DNA of 64,000 nt from Prostheceraeus crozeri (lineage: Eukaryota > Platyhelminthes > Polycladida > Euryleptidae). Under the pieces are notes generated by a model, which saw nothing but the letters and a program-made list of their open reading frames with translations, ran no database searches and had not been told where the DNA came from. A program made the position numbers and the translations under genes. Positions 53,001-63,600 of this stretch are shown here, piece by piece; position 1 is the first letter of the stretch; each line of letters begins with the position of its first letter. The stretch lies in contig CAJQUW010001840.1 of the NCBI GenBank assembly GCA_907163375.1, positions 186,001 to 250,000 on the forward strand, in the 5' to 3' direction.

Positions 53001-54608
53001 TGGAGATCACCACGAGCATTAACCACCTGCAAAGAAACAAAAATTACATGTTATTTTAAAACCATTGAGGGGCTGTTTGCAATTGACGTCAAATAGGAGG
53101 GGGAGGGGCTTACTCAAAATTGACATTTGATGGTTGACTTTTACTGATTAAGTCACCTTTTATGAATACATGATAGCAACTGTATACCAGATTTTCCAAA
53201 AATTCACACTGTCTTCCTTCAAATTTCGGGACACGCGTGGATCATTAGACAGATTCTTTATTGATTTAAGATGACCAAATTGTAGCTGAATACAATCTCA
53301 TTTTCAAATAATCATTTAATTGTTCCGCATAAACAGCCTACTGTTTAAAAAATCGAAAATAGCCGATGCTGTTTGTGTTGAAAATATATTCTCAAATTTT
53401 CGTCGTCCCCTGACGCGGTCTGAGACATATATATTTTTTTTTTGGGAATTTTTTAAGTTTGGGAATATATTTTCAACAGCATCGGAAATTTTCGATTACT
53501 TAAAGTGATCAGTTATTTCCATTCTCATTTCTAGTTCATTATATAATCACGTGCTTTTTATCTATCAATATTCGATAAACTCCTTTTATATTATCTACAT
53601 CGTACACTAAATGATGAAAGTCATGTAACGACTTAGAATTTCTGAGCTGCAGAGAAAAGAGAATGACCTAGTCCCATTCTCAAACAGCCACAAATTTTGA
53701 AAATGATTCCTCTTTTAAAATACATACTTTAATATACAAGTAAAGAATGAACTGCCAACCTCAGAAGTACCAATCATAACTTTCAATGGAATTGGAAGAA
53801 CATGTGTATCCGGGAAAACGACCACCTTCAACGTCAATCCACAAGAAAATGCCTGTTAAATGATCATAATAATTGCAACTTACCAGGAATAACGAGACCA
53901 CTTTAGAAAAAAATACATGCACTTAAGTTTTTCACTTTTATTTATAGATCTACCATTAAATATTACGTGCAATTATATACAGATTTAGATAGTTCTATAT
54001 ATAACGAAATTATCAACCGACCTTTTGATATGGCATATTTGAATTAGTTAGCATTGCTCGGTTAATATCATTTGATATTAACCGGGCTGTTCAAGGTCAA
54101 TGACATACGGTAGTCTAGTCATGTCAAGTTTTGATAATGCCATGAATTTGGAATACATGCACATGTACTCGCCACGCAAATATATTTTGGTTTGATCAGT
54201 CTAAAATTGACAGATATTCTCATCTGATACAGAAAGAAGGCACAAATATAAAAAGAAGAACTAGCCCTATGTAAATAATATCAGGATATCTGTTGAAAAC
54301 TGTAAAACATACGTGTGTATTTAACGAAAATCAGAAAACAATTAAAAAAATAAATCTACTAGTGCAAAAAGTCTAAACATAACAACTCCTTAATTACATC
54401 TCTACACAAATTTGCATCATCTTCTTACTTAATATGGGCCTACATAAATATAAAAGCAATGAGTAACTTTTGAACAATATGCCAACAAGACGGCCCAATC
54501 ATTACAACAATCTTTCACTCGTTCACAATCAAGTCAATGTCATCATCTATAGAGCTAACTGAACTGTTACAATCTTCACAACACGGGGTTTGAAAGACGG
54601 TTTCTCAG
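50062..54608. other. long intergenic or intronic stretch, little structure
   Basis: About 4.5 kb with no gene that can be supported; the frames at 50854 and 51115 have no known motif. A cluster of ATGCATGA and TGATTTATCCAT-like words lies at 51550-51710. A fold-back repeat lies at 53350-53497 (separate entry). Confidence 0.45.
53350..53497. repeat. 148-bp fold-back repeat
   Basis: Arm 53350-53395 (AATCGAAAATAGCCGATGCT...GAAAATATATTC) is the imperfect reverse complement of 53458-53497. A T-run (about 53433-53442) lies in the centre. It is a likely small non-autonomous element. Confidence 0.7.
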
Positions 54609-54789
54609 TTTTGTGTGTGTCGGTGCGTATAAGCTGAATACTCGCTCCGTACCAGCACTGGATGGAGGGCAACTGTGGACACCAGCTGCAAGCTCAGCAA
54701 ATTTCCACAAAGACGTTTTCATCTGCATTTACTTGGACGAACCGCCAAACTTGACGGCTTACATATATTTGATTTCATTTGAAAAACAG
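54609..54789 (+). CDS. candidate internal exon of an unidentified gene (weak)
   Basis: A frame flanked by a good acceptor (TTTCTCAG at 54601-54608) and donor (ACAG|GTAATATG at 54789/54790) encodes VCVGAYKLNTRSVPALDGGQ, then LWTPAASSANFHKDVF and CIYLDEPPNLTAYIYL. It ends in phase 0. Its composition (Pro, Trp, Cys, mixed charges) looks more protein-like than the surrounding AT-rich frames. No family is recognised and no neighbouring exon was found on this strand. Confidence 0.3.
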
Positions 54790-57700
54790 GTAATATGAAA
54801 GATATACAAGACAATAAATCAGTTATCGACCGCTAAAGCTCCTTTATCCTTTTACCGACGACAAGCAGATTTAGATGTAACCTGACTTCTGACTGCTCCC
54901 TGATAAATAATGGTCTTCAAGAAAGAAACCTTCACCGAGCGCAAACATCACTGATAAACAGGGGCCATAAAAAAATTATTTCAAATAATTGCTACAATTT
55001 GATGCAATTAATTAATAATATTTCTCAATTGACGAAATTAAGCTGACAATCCATTTGATTTTTTGGATAAAATTATTGCAATTAATTATTGGTCGGCCTA
55101 CATAACGTACATTACCTATATGCGGGGATGAGAACGGGCAGTTAGGGGCTCTGACAAAAAATCAACTTTTGAATGGCCCTAACACGGAATCCTCTAAAAT
55201 TCCGTGGGCCCTTATAGTCAGTAGATGACGCAAGTCAGACAAAATGACGCCAAGTTGGACATTTTGACGCAGTCAGACTTTTTGACGCAAATGGACTTTG
55301 TTCCGCACGCTCGCATCTCACCAAATTTGGTGTACAGGTGAGTTTTGCTGAGATGTATTGATTACATGCTTTCAATAATTTCCGCCGGTTTCGGTTTCGG
55401 ACTCAAGATTTTCGTTCTTACTGACGCAAGTCATACTTTTTGACTCACGACGATATTCTGACACGTTGGACTATTAGACTCAAGTCAGACGTTTTGACGC
55501 ATATTGAATATTTGACTCAGGATTGCATAATAAGTTGGAGGGGAGAATCATGCATTCATAATCGCGATCAACCATCACAGAGTAAGTTACAGAACGTCTC
55601 TACCTCTTCATATAGTTTAGGCTTGCATGCAAATATGGCCTGGTAGAATCAGATGGATTGGTTGACGAGGTCCCCTTAGAATCTATTATTCAAGATAGTC
55701 AATAAATAGGCTACCAAAATCTAATTGAAGTGGGTAAATTTCAAGGTGCCGAATTCCCTGACTATATAGTAGGGTGACCGCCTGTCTTGCATAAATGCAT
55801 CATATTAAATCGAGAAATTATTTTTTTCCAATATATGTTAGACACTGATGATAGAGCACTAGACAGATTTGGCAAATAACTCACAGCAATTTTTAGTCGT
55901 CACTTAGCGACATGCAGAAATTTTGCACAAATACAGTAAAAACAGAAAATGAAAACTGCGTCAACATGCTCAGGGCAAGTTGCCATACAAATCCTAGAAT
56001 TATTCATCTTGATCAAATGACAACCATTTACACAATAATATAACCATAATTTGGCAGAAGTTCGCAAAGTATCAATATTCAATGGTCTACAAAATATAAA
56101 AATATTTGTATAGTTTCTGGGTGCAGAAAATAAAGAAACGGGTAGTAAAACTGCCAAGTCTCATACGATTTCTTAAATGTTCTGTAATCACAAGCGTGAC
56201 ATTTTAAGCTAGGCCTAATTCTCAGTGTCGACTCGTGCGTGAATCCAATCACCACTTATTTGTCACCTTGAAAAAACGCTTCCTCAGGGAAAGAATTTTG
56301 CCGCGTCACACTTGTGAATTTTGCACAATAGCATTCCTATAGCAAAATTCTCAACAGCTGAAATCAATACAAATCATAAAAAATTGACAAACCTGCAATC
56401 TTAAGACCACACATGAGCCTCAAGCAGAAAACTGTGAAAATGACCCTTTAGTTTGAGATGATGAATTGATACGCATGCAGTACGTGGGCAAAAAAGTTAA
56501 AAAATGCCGAACTACTCACTAAGAAAAACATACAGTAGATTCTATCTGCAACTTACAAATACCTAGTGCTATGAATTGGATATTAAGGCCTATACTTTAA
56601 CAAAGCTAGGGGACATCTTTGTCAATTAAGGTGCTTTTATTCGACATTCTTCTCTACAAGGTCACTTTGTTAACAGCTTGCCCCTGTCCACCTTATCATT
56701 CTAATGCCTATGAAACAAAATTTCAACAATATCTTTATTGAAAGTCCATTTCCAGCCCCCAAAAGCAAAGTAGCTGCATGCTATAAAATAGTGTCATTTC
56801 TTTAATGGCGTTTACCACAATTCACGTCTTTCAGTTGCTTCAATTACATATAACTTTTGGAAAGCGTGCATGGGCATGTTTCGCCTGTCTGTTCATTGGA
56901 ATTTAAATGCAACATAAAATTGGCAACATCCTACTGCTACGAATATAAGCCTTATGCATAGTGTTAAATAGGTACATGTATATTCGCATTTGCAGGAATG
57001 GACAAAAATGTAATTTCATACTACGTATAATACATTTCTACTATAAATTTATATTTGGCTTCAAATGAAAAACGGCTATATAGCAGTGAGCTTACAAAAC
57101 ACAGTAAAGTCATCGTTAACACCAGCAAATAATCTATAAATTAATTCATCGATTTAAGTAATACAATTAGCCTGATGCGTATGTACACAAACTTGGTTGT
57201 AGAGAAATATGGACCGAAAGGAAGGATGCTTGTCAAGAAGCAGTCAACTAGATAGCGGCATAGGAACGAGGCAGCATTTTAGGTATGAGTTCTTGAGAAG
57301 GATCTTCTCCATTTCACATAGGCCTGCCGTGAAACAGATTTTGAATCTGCATTTTGCTGTCGAAATTGAAATTCGGTCGTATTGAAAAATACATCATTTT
57401 GAGTAATGACTTGTCTCATGTCATTGTTATAATAATGGATATGGCTTGCGGTTTGAATTTTAGCCTGAATGACGGTTTAGCCTATGCATGTACTTTTTCA
57501 TGTACTGCGGTATCATCAGCCCGTCTCTATTTCTTCTTTCATCTCTCAAAAAGGATTCGTTGTTTACACCAAAGTACAATTTGTTAGGAGAATTTTTCCC
57601 ATTGCTTCATAGTTATCAAAATTCATGTAGAAGGATAAAATCGACACTGCAGCGACTGGCTCATCAATTTTTCTGAGCATCAAAGTCGAAAGTCCAGTAT

Positions 57701-58329
57701 AATAGACTTTGCTTGAGGTCATATCGGTGAGGGCATCTGAAGAATCCTTCTTCGGGATAGTGTGGTGCATCAAGGAGATTTGTATTTACATGTGTGTTAA
57801 CTGGGAATTCTGATTTGGGACAGTACTATAGTACCTGCAGTATTCTAGTTGAACGTAGTTGGTACACTACATGTATAGGCCTACTTGCTTTTCATCTTAC
57901 TCCATTTGTTTCCAGTCTTCATGGATTGTATTAGGCTTACATCCTTCGCTATAGCTTTGCTGATGATGCTTCCCATTTTGTGCCGTCCAAAATTAATGTC
58001 TCCCATTTTTGTTTGATCTCGCTCGTGCAGAATTCGAGAGATTTTTGAAAACCTAAAAGCCTAGAAAAATTTGTATTTTGGCCGGGGAGGCCTGAACTAA
58101 TGGCAACATTTTGATAACGTTGGAGAACTGATAATACTATCATCATTGTTCTATGATATATTGTTCTATGTAATACTAATATAGAACTACTATAATAAAG
58201 TACTATAAATAGCTACTATATATATTATAATACTAATTATTGTTTTTGGAATTCACACTGTATTTGATGAACACGATTATCGCAAACAGACGATTCTTCA
58301 TGATGAATCAAAAGTACGTTGAGGTATCT
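54790..58329. other. intergenic, one degenerate repeat cluster
   Basis: Apart from the GACGCAAGTCAGAC cluster at 55225-55520 nothing is recognised in about 3.5 kb. Short frames here carry no motif. Confidence 0.45.
55225..55520 (+). repeat. degenerate cluster of TTTTGACGCAAGTCAGAC-like words
   Basis: Words of the form TGACGC(A)AGTCAGAC/TTGGAC, often preceded by TTTT, occur about eight times in two blocks (55225-55300 and 55420-55520), separated by a 120-bp unrelated stretch. Spacing is irregular (about 16-22 bp). Confidence 0.6.
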
Positions 58330-58440
58330 TCTTGAAGAATTTATTGGCTACAAAATTGCAATAAAAACTATGTAGACTTACAGGACCGACGTTTCGTGTA
58401 TTCACGCTTCTTAAGGGGCAAAAAAGCTAAAAACAATCAA
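58330..58440 (-). mobile_element. possible Penelope-like element 3' end
   Basis: On the minus strand AAGAAGCGTGAATACACGAA followed by ACGTCGGTCC resembles the GAAGAAG...GAAACGT sequence found near the 3' ends of Penelope-like elements. No coding part accompanies it. Confidence 0.35.
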
Positions 58441-58840
58441 CAGAAAGTCAGTAGAGCGTCAGGAGGGACAAGCATAGTCAATTGCGCAGTGGGTTAAAGA
58501 ATTCTACCCTTACAATAATTGGTCAAAATCTTTTGCAAAAGTTGCCAGAAACATAACGTTATAAAGATTTTTTGTTTTGCTTCATCTTCGAATTGACAAT
58601 TTTATTATAGAAGAGTAGAAGTGCATGCCTCACGACAATTCTCTGAGGAAAGTCTACCTAAATAAAACTCGGAATCATTTCAACTACTGGACCCTATTAT
58701 GTGAGCCTAAACATTCTTTTTGCCATTCCATTACGGCCGGGTGGTGTGTCATCGATTTCATTATTACTGAGTAAGTAGGGTTGTCCGCCGACATTTCACA
58801 TGTCATTTTTCTATGAAAGTCGTTTATATAGCTCCAATTC

Positions 58841-58884
58841 CAAATTAGACGGCCTTAATTGCATGATTAAGGCCGTCTAATTTG
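58841..58884. repeat. perfect 19-bp hairpin, 6-nt loop
   Basis: CAAATTAGACGGCCTTAAT (58841-58859), TGCATG, then its exact reverse complement (58866-58884). It lies 11 bp before the interspersed repeat copy at 58896. Confidence 0.95.
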
Positions 58885-58895
58885 CTATGTGATAC

Positions 58896-58968
58896 CATTG
58901 AGGTAGGAGCATTTCACCATCCATCTTCTCGTTCCCATTGAAAATGGCATTGAAGAGATTCCTATGCT
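58896..58968 (+). repeat. interspersed repeat, copy B
   Basis: Same sequence family and orientation as 30238-30309 (CATTGAGGTAGGAGCATTTC, ACCATCCATCTTCT, then GATTCCTAT). It is bracketed by the hairpins at 58841 and 59117. Confidence 0.7.
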
Positions 58969-59116
58969 TCACAATTATGATTAGTAGATATCTCAAGCTT
59001 GATATACTTAAATGTTCTGAGCTGCATGGGATCCGTAGAAAATCATCATTGATTTCAATCATTTGCAGATCAAAATCTTGGATTTTGATGTCAAAGATTT
59101 AGTTCTGTAACAATGC

Positions 59117-59199
59117 ATATATTACCTTTCAAATGATCTGTCTAAATCGTCTGGCGCTACGCCCCGACGATTTAGGCTGTCATTTGAAAGGTAATATAT
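59117..59199. repeat. 83-bp hairpin, about 34-bp arms
   Basis: ATATATTACCTTTCAAATGA and TCTAAATCGTC (59117-59151) pair with 59166-59199. A GC-rich loop, TGGCGCTACGCCCC, separates the arms and can itself form a small GGCG/CGCC stem. Confidence 0.92.
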
Positions 59200-60143
59200 C
59201 TTCAGTGTTACTTCCTTTCGAGTGACACAGAGCGGTCGAATACATAGGCCTAATCCATTTCTATGGCCTGATCGCACGAGTTCAAAGATCACTAGTTGCA
59301 CAGAAATAGTCAAACAGCCACAACGAGATTCTGTTAGGAACAATGCCGAAAATGAGACTTTCACAGAATGAAATAAGCCTACCACGAAGCTGCGCATCTG
59401 CCGAGTTCTATCCGGTTCCTTATCTTGTCAGACACGATCAAAGAAAAACACATTTCAATGCAATAGAAAGAAGATTTTTTACATGGAGTTTCTTCAGATT
59501 ATTTTCTATGCGTGCAAATCTATCTGTGAGGCTATTCACATTCAGATTTGGCAAGCCTCCTAATGTTGAAAAATACAAGTATTTTCAGTAACTTTTCATG
59601 TATACCTAAAAGTCGTTAGTTTTGAATCCTCATGGATGCGTTGCTGTATCTACTGGATTAAAAATTACGTTGCTTGAGACTTGTCGGCATCTCTGTTATT
59701 TTTGTCTGTTTTTTCTGTTATTGCATGAAATGCATGAATGTTTTTAGTTGTGTGTACGTGTAAGTAGGTAAGATGAGAATCGTTATTCGGCTTTCAGTCA
59801 AAAACTGTGCCAGAAGCCAGTGGATCCCCGGATTGTATAGATTACAATTATCTGTCCGATCTGAGGATTAGTTGGTTTTTGGATTGTTCATCATTTGCGG
59901 ATAGCTTCACGCATCGAATGTATAACCAACGAATATCGAAATCAAATACTAGATGACAGCGTAGGGATAGCAAACTGATATTCAATAATGAGATATAATT
60001 TTCTTTTAGCAGCATATTTAAATTAAATCAAAAATGTTATCAGTTAGCCAAGCTGCTGTATTATTATCCAATCTTGCAAATTTTCATCGATATGACGACC
60101 TGTTCACGTAAAAAGGATTTTCAAATTACATCTTACATAAAAA
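59200..60143. other. intergenic, nothing recognised
   Basis: No supportable feature between the hairpin and the Penelope-like fragment; the frame at 59343 has no motif. Confidence 0.4.
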
Positions 60144-60419
60144 TCAAAATATCAATGTCTGATAAGTTGAACATTCATCTTTGTTGAGGCTTGGTTTCAT
60201 AGATTTTATTAATGTGGCCTCTCTGAAACATAGGTTAATGCTGTTTGCATCAAACGCTATGATTTTGACTGTAAACGGGAAAGCTATGTTAGGAGAAGAG
60301 CAACTTAGGTGATGTTTGAGTACACTTGAGACTTTGTTTGTGGCATATCCTTTAATGCGTGTAGGGAGTGAACGGACTGTACTCCCGATATAATTACTTT
60401 TACACGTTTTGCATGTTAT
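60144..60419 (-). mobile_element. Penelope-like element, GIY-YIG end, downstream half
   Basis: The minus strand encodes ITCKTCKSNYIGSTVRSLPT, the core of a GIY-YIG domain of Poseidon/Neptune type, then HHLSCSSPNIAFPFTVKII and CFREATLIKSMKPSLNKDEC, ending at a stop at 60144. The upstream coding part lies beyond the piggyBac insertion, at 63498 and higher. Confidence 0.75.
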
Positions 60420-60433
60420 CCTGTTGAGCCCCG

Positions 60434-60452
60434 AGGACGTGCAGAGCACGTC
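60434..60452. repeat. piggyBac 4 subterminal palindrome, left copy
   Basis: GGACGTGC, AGA, GCACGTCC: perfect arms of eight. A second left copy (AGACGTGC, AGT, GCACGTCC) is near 60511. On the right, copies at about 63308, 63353 and 63429 are each followed by TTGTCAGTTG or TAGTCAGTTA. Confidence 0.9.
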
Positions 60453-61141
60453 CTGTGATAATTGCTTCAATTGCCCAATATATCATTAACTACATGCTCT
60501 CAACTGACAAAGACGTGCAGTGCACGTCCTTTTCTCATTTCATCTAATTGACAATGTAGGAGATCGACTACACTCCGACAACTGACATAGACAAATGCAA
60601 AATCGTTTGATATGCTTTGCAATACATTCATGTTGCATACAATAATGATTATTTATGCAATTATAGATTTTATGGATATTTAAATTCATCCGTACAGATA
60701 TTTTACTTTAAGTTACTTTCATGAATAAAGTATAAGGAACGATGAGTCAATTCCAGATTTTTATTCGAATCCTATTCAATTTTCAGATGATATTTAGAAT
60801 CTTAATTATCCGTGCAGAATTGCTGTAAAAATACAGGCATGAAGTATAATGATTTCGATCTCTATGATGCTTATCTCACAGTGAGTTATTCTAAGTATAA
60901 TGCGAAACAATGCAAAGCGCTATTGATTTCAATGTCATTAAATTTGAATACGATTGACTTCAAATCATCCGAATGCGCAGATATCTATGAAATTCTTCTC
61001 ACAGTTCTGTACAACATAATGAATGCGTGGCTAATATATTTCAAAAATCGCTATTGGTTTCGCTGACGTCAATTATTCCGATTCAACATTGCATTGTATA
61101 CTAAACTGTCGTAAAAACCTTTTTCTCAATTCAATCTCGTC

Positions 61142-62901
61142 ATGCAAAAGAGAAGGTGCTTATCAGCGAAGCAAATTGCCGCACAGCTCAATGCTTTGGA
61201 TGACAGTAGCTACTCTGAAGATAGTACAAGTAGTGATGACGATGAAGACAACGATATTCCCAACATCGCAACTGACATAAGACAAGGAGAGTGGACTTTC
61301 GTTGAAGAGGGCCATGACTTTCTCGAGATTCGTAATTTGCAATTCACCCAAGAAAGTGGAATAAATCTTACTTACGATGTGCCATCTGACGTGAATAATA
61401 ACATTGAATTCTTCATTGATTTATTTCTTGATGACAATCTATTCCAACTGCTATGCGACTGGACAAACAAGAAAGCTGAACTGACTTTCGAAGAGTACGA
61501 CGTGAGCCCCGAGAACAACCTACCGGCATCATTGGCGAAATGGCGTCCTGCTACCATTATTGAAATGAAAAAGGTCATCGGAATTATGTTATGTATGAGA
61601 TTGAACCAAAAGCCAGAAATTCGACATTATTGGTCAAGAAACATCCTATATAAAAGTGACTTTTTTCAGAGTCCGCATTGCCTTCCTCGAAATCGGTTTG
61701 AGGAGGTCGTGAAATTTCTTCGGTTTTGTGATTACAGTGACTTGGATGATAATGACACTCTTCGAAAAATTCGCCCTTTTCTATCTTTTGCCCAAGAAAA
61801 ATGTAAGACTGTCTATAAGCCGAAGCAAGACATTTGTGTTGATGAGAGTCTGCTATTATACAAAGGCAGAATCCATTTTCGACGATACATACCTTCGAAG
61901 AGATCGCGATATGGTATGCTGACGTACTGCCTATGCGAAAGTTCTACCGGATATACTTGGAACATTGAGGTAGCAGCAGGAAAAAAGGAGAACGAAAACA
62001 TACTGAAGGACGTCTCGGATGATGCTAAAAACTTTACTTTCAGCGAGAAAATTGTGATCGCTCTTCTTGCCGACCTATCAAATTGTGGATATCATCTTTA
62101 CGTTGATAACTTTTTTACAAGTGTCCGTCTGGCTGCGTATCTTTACGAAAGGAATACTTTGCTTACGGGAACTATTCGTCCTTTCCGTGGTGTTCCACAG
62201 ATTTTGCGAGATAAGAACGTTCCGGCAAAATCACACGCATTCTGCAGAAAGGACGAGGTTTTGTGTGTGAAGGCAGTCGAGCGAAAGTCATCTGGCCTCA
62301 AAACAATTTACTTGGTCGACACTGCGAACACCGCTGGTACTTCCTCGCATCAAAGGATTTTACGCGGAGGAGTTGAAGATAACATCAACAAATCATGGTC
62401 TGTCCTGGCATACAATAAATGAATGGGTGGTGTGGACTCGCGAGACGGTAGTCTGCATCAATACAACATGGCAAGAAAGAACTACAAGTGGTTTACAAAA
62501 CTTGGAATTCACCTGACACATGTCATGATCCGGAACTCGTGGATTGTATACAAAAGTTGTGGTGGAAACTGTGATTTCCTAAGCTATCAAGAAAAAGTCA
62601 TTGAAAATTTTGTTGTGAAAAGTGGTCAAATTCGACGCTCTGGACCTTCGGGAGGTCGGTTGCCTCTCAACGCGAAAGATTCAACAGTCTGCACGCCCTC
62701 AAACGACTTTCGCCTCGTCCGAACAAAGAACGCCCGGCAAAGAAATGCCGCATTTGCGCGAGTGATGGTCGCAGGAAGGAGACTGTTTTTGTGTGTCCGG
62801 ATTGCCCAACAACACCAGCGCTATGCGTTGAAGAGCTATGCGTTGCGAGGAAGATTCATAATGCGGCAATCATCCTGTTATGTTTAGTTTTTATTTGTTA
62901 A
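61142..62901 (+). pseudogene. piggyBac transposase, one in-frame stop and one late frameshift
   Basis: ATG 61142 opens 426 codons: an acidic N terminus (SSYSEDSTSSDDDEDND, about 22-40), the DDE_Tnp_1_7 domain, Asp234 in ICVDESLLLYKGR and Asp322 in LYVDNFFTS. A TGA at 62420-62422 follows VLAYNK, exactly where the family reads YNKxMGGVD; the same frame resumes with MGGVDSRDGS (third Asp, codon 62435) and IRNSWIVYKS. After about 62690 the frame changes: the C-terminal zinc module CRICASDGRRKETVFVCPDC and CVEELC is read in another frame ending at 62901. All three catalytic residues and the zinc module survive, so the gene died recently. Human PGBD4 and other PGBD proteins share this layout. Confidence 0.9.
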
Positions 62902-63300
62902 GTCCTTACTATGGATCTTATCAGGATGCTATACATGTATATAATAATAATGTTTGATGCATTACATAGAAAAGTGTTTGTATATATTTACATGTAAAGA
63001 GGTCACGCTAATTACAGTTGATTCAAGTTTTAATTGATTAATGAAGTTTCAGAGTACTGGGGCGAAGAATGGTTAGCATAATAATGGTTAGCAAATAATA
63101 GCTCAGCATTATTATGCAGGAATTTTGCAATCTAATGATAATTTTATATAAAACGAAGTCTAGTTTAGAATAGCGTAAATTTATACATGTACAGTAGAAG
63201 TTCATCAGTTATTTGGCCTAAATACATTTATTAAGTATAGTCCTAACCTACTACAGGTGTATTTTAGACATTAGTTTATTCATTTAAAGAATCCTAGGAA
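62902..63300. other. piggyBac 4 non-coding right arm
   Basis: Non-coding AT-rich DNA between the transposase and the right subterminal palindromes; part of the transposon. Confidence 0.6.
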
Positions 63301-63497
63301 TTCCAAGGACGTGCTCTGCACGTCTTTGTCAGTTGGTGTAGTGTATCGCAGGACGTGCTCAGCACGTCCTTGTCAGTTGAGGTAGTGAAAGTTAATATAT
63401 TGTTCTCAGAATCTGCCATACTCAATGGGACGTGCACTGCACTTCTTAGTCAGTTAGAGTCATGTATGATTTTAAAAACTGGGGCTCAACAGGTTAT

Positions 63498-63600
63498 TTC
63501 ATGCACTACCATAGCTCTCAAACAGATGTTGCTGTCAGCAATAACGCACTGATTCAATTTACACTTACGTTTGGAATGTGATTTTCTATTACGAATGGCT
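63498..63600 (-). mobile_element. Penelope-like element, GIY-YIG end, upstream half
   Basis: Read on the minus strand toward the piggyBac end, this stretch gives CVIADSNICLRAMVVHE, the linker that precedes the GIY-YIG core in Penelope-like elements. It belongs with 60144-60419 as one element interrupted by piggyBac copy 4. Where it ends beyond 63600 is unclear. Confidence 0.55.

Larger units (their letters stand above)
60420..63493 (+). mobile_element. piggyBac copy 4 (3074 bp), inserted in a PLE with a TTAT duplication
   Basis: Exact 13-bp inverted tips CCTGTTGAGCCCC (60420) and GGGGCTCAACAGG (ending 63493) are flanked on both sides by TTAT (60416-60419, 63494-63497) and not the usual TTAA. 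Both flanks are Penelope-like coding sequence of the same minus-strand frame. Five interrupted palindromes of the type GGACGTGC...GCACGTCC occupy the subterminal zones (60434, 60512, 63308, 63353, 63429), most with CAACTGACAA or its complement next to them. The transposase has one in-frame stop and one frameshift. Confidence 0.92.
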
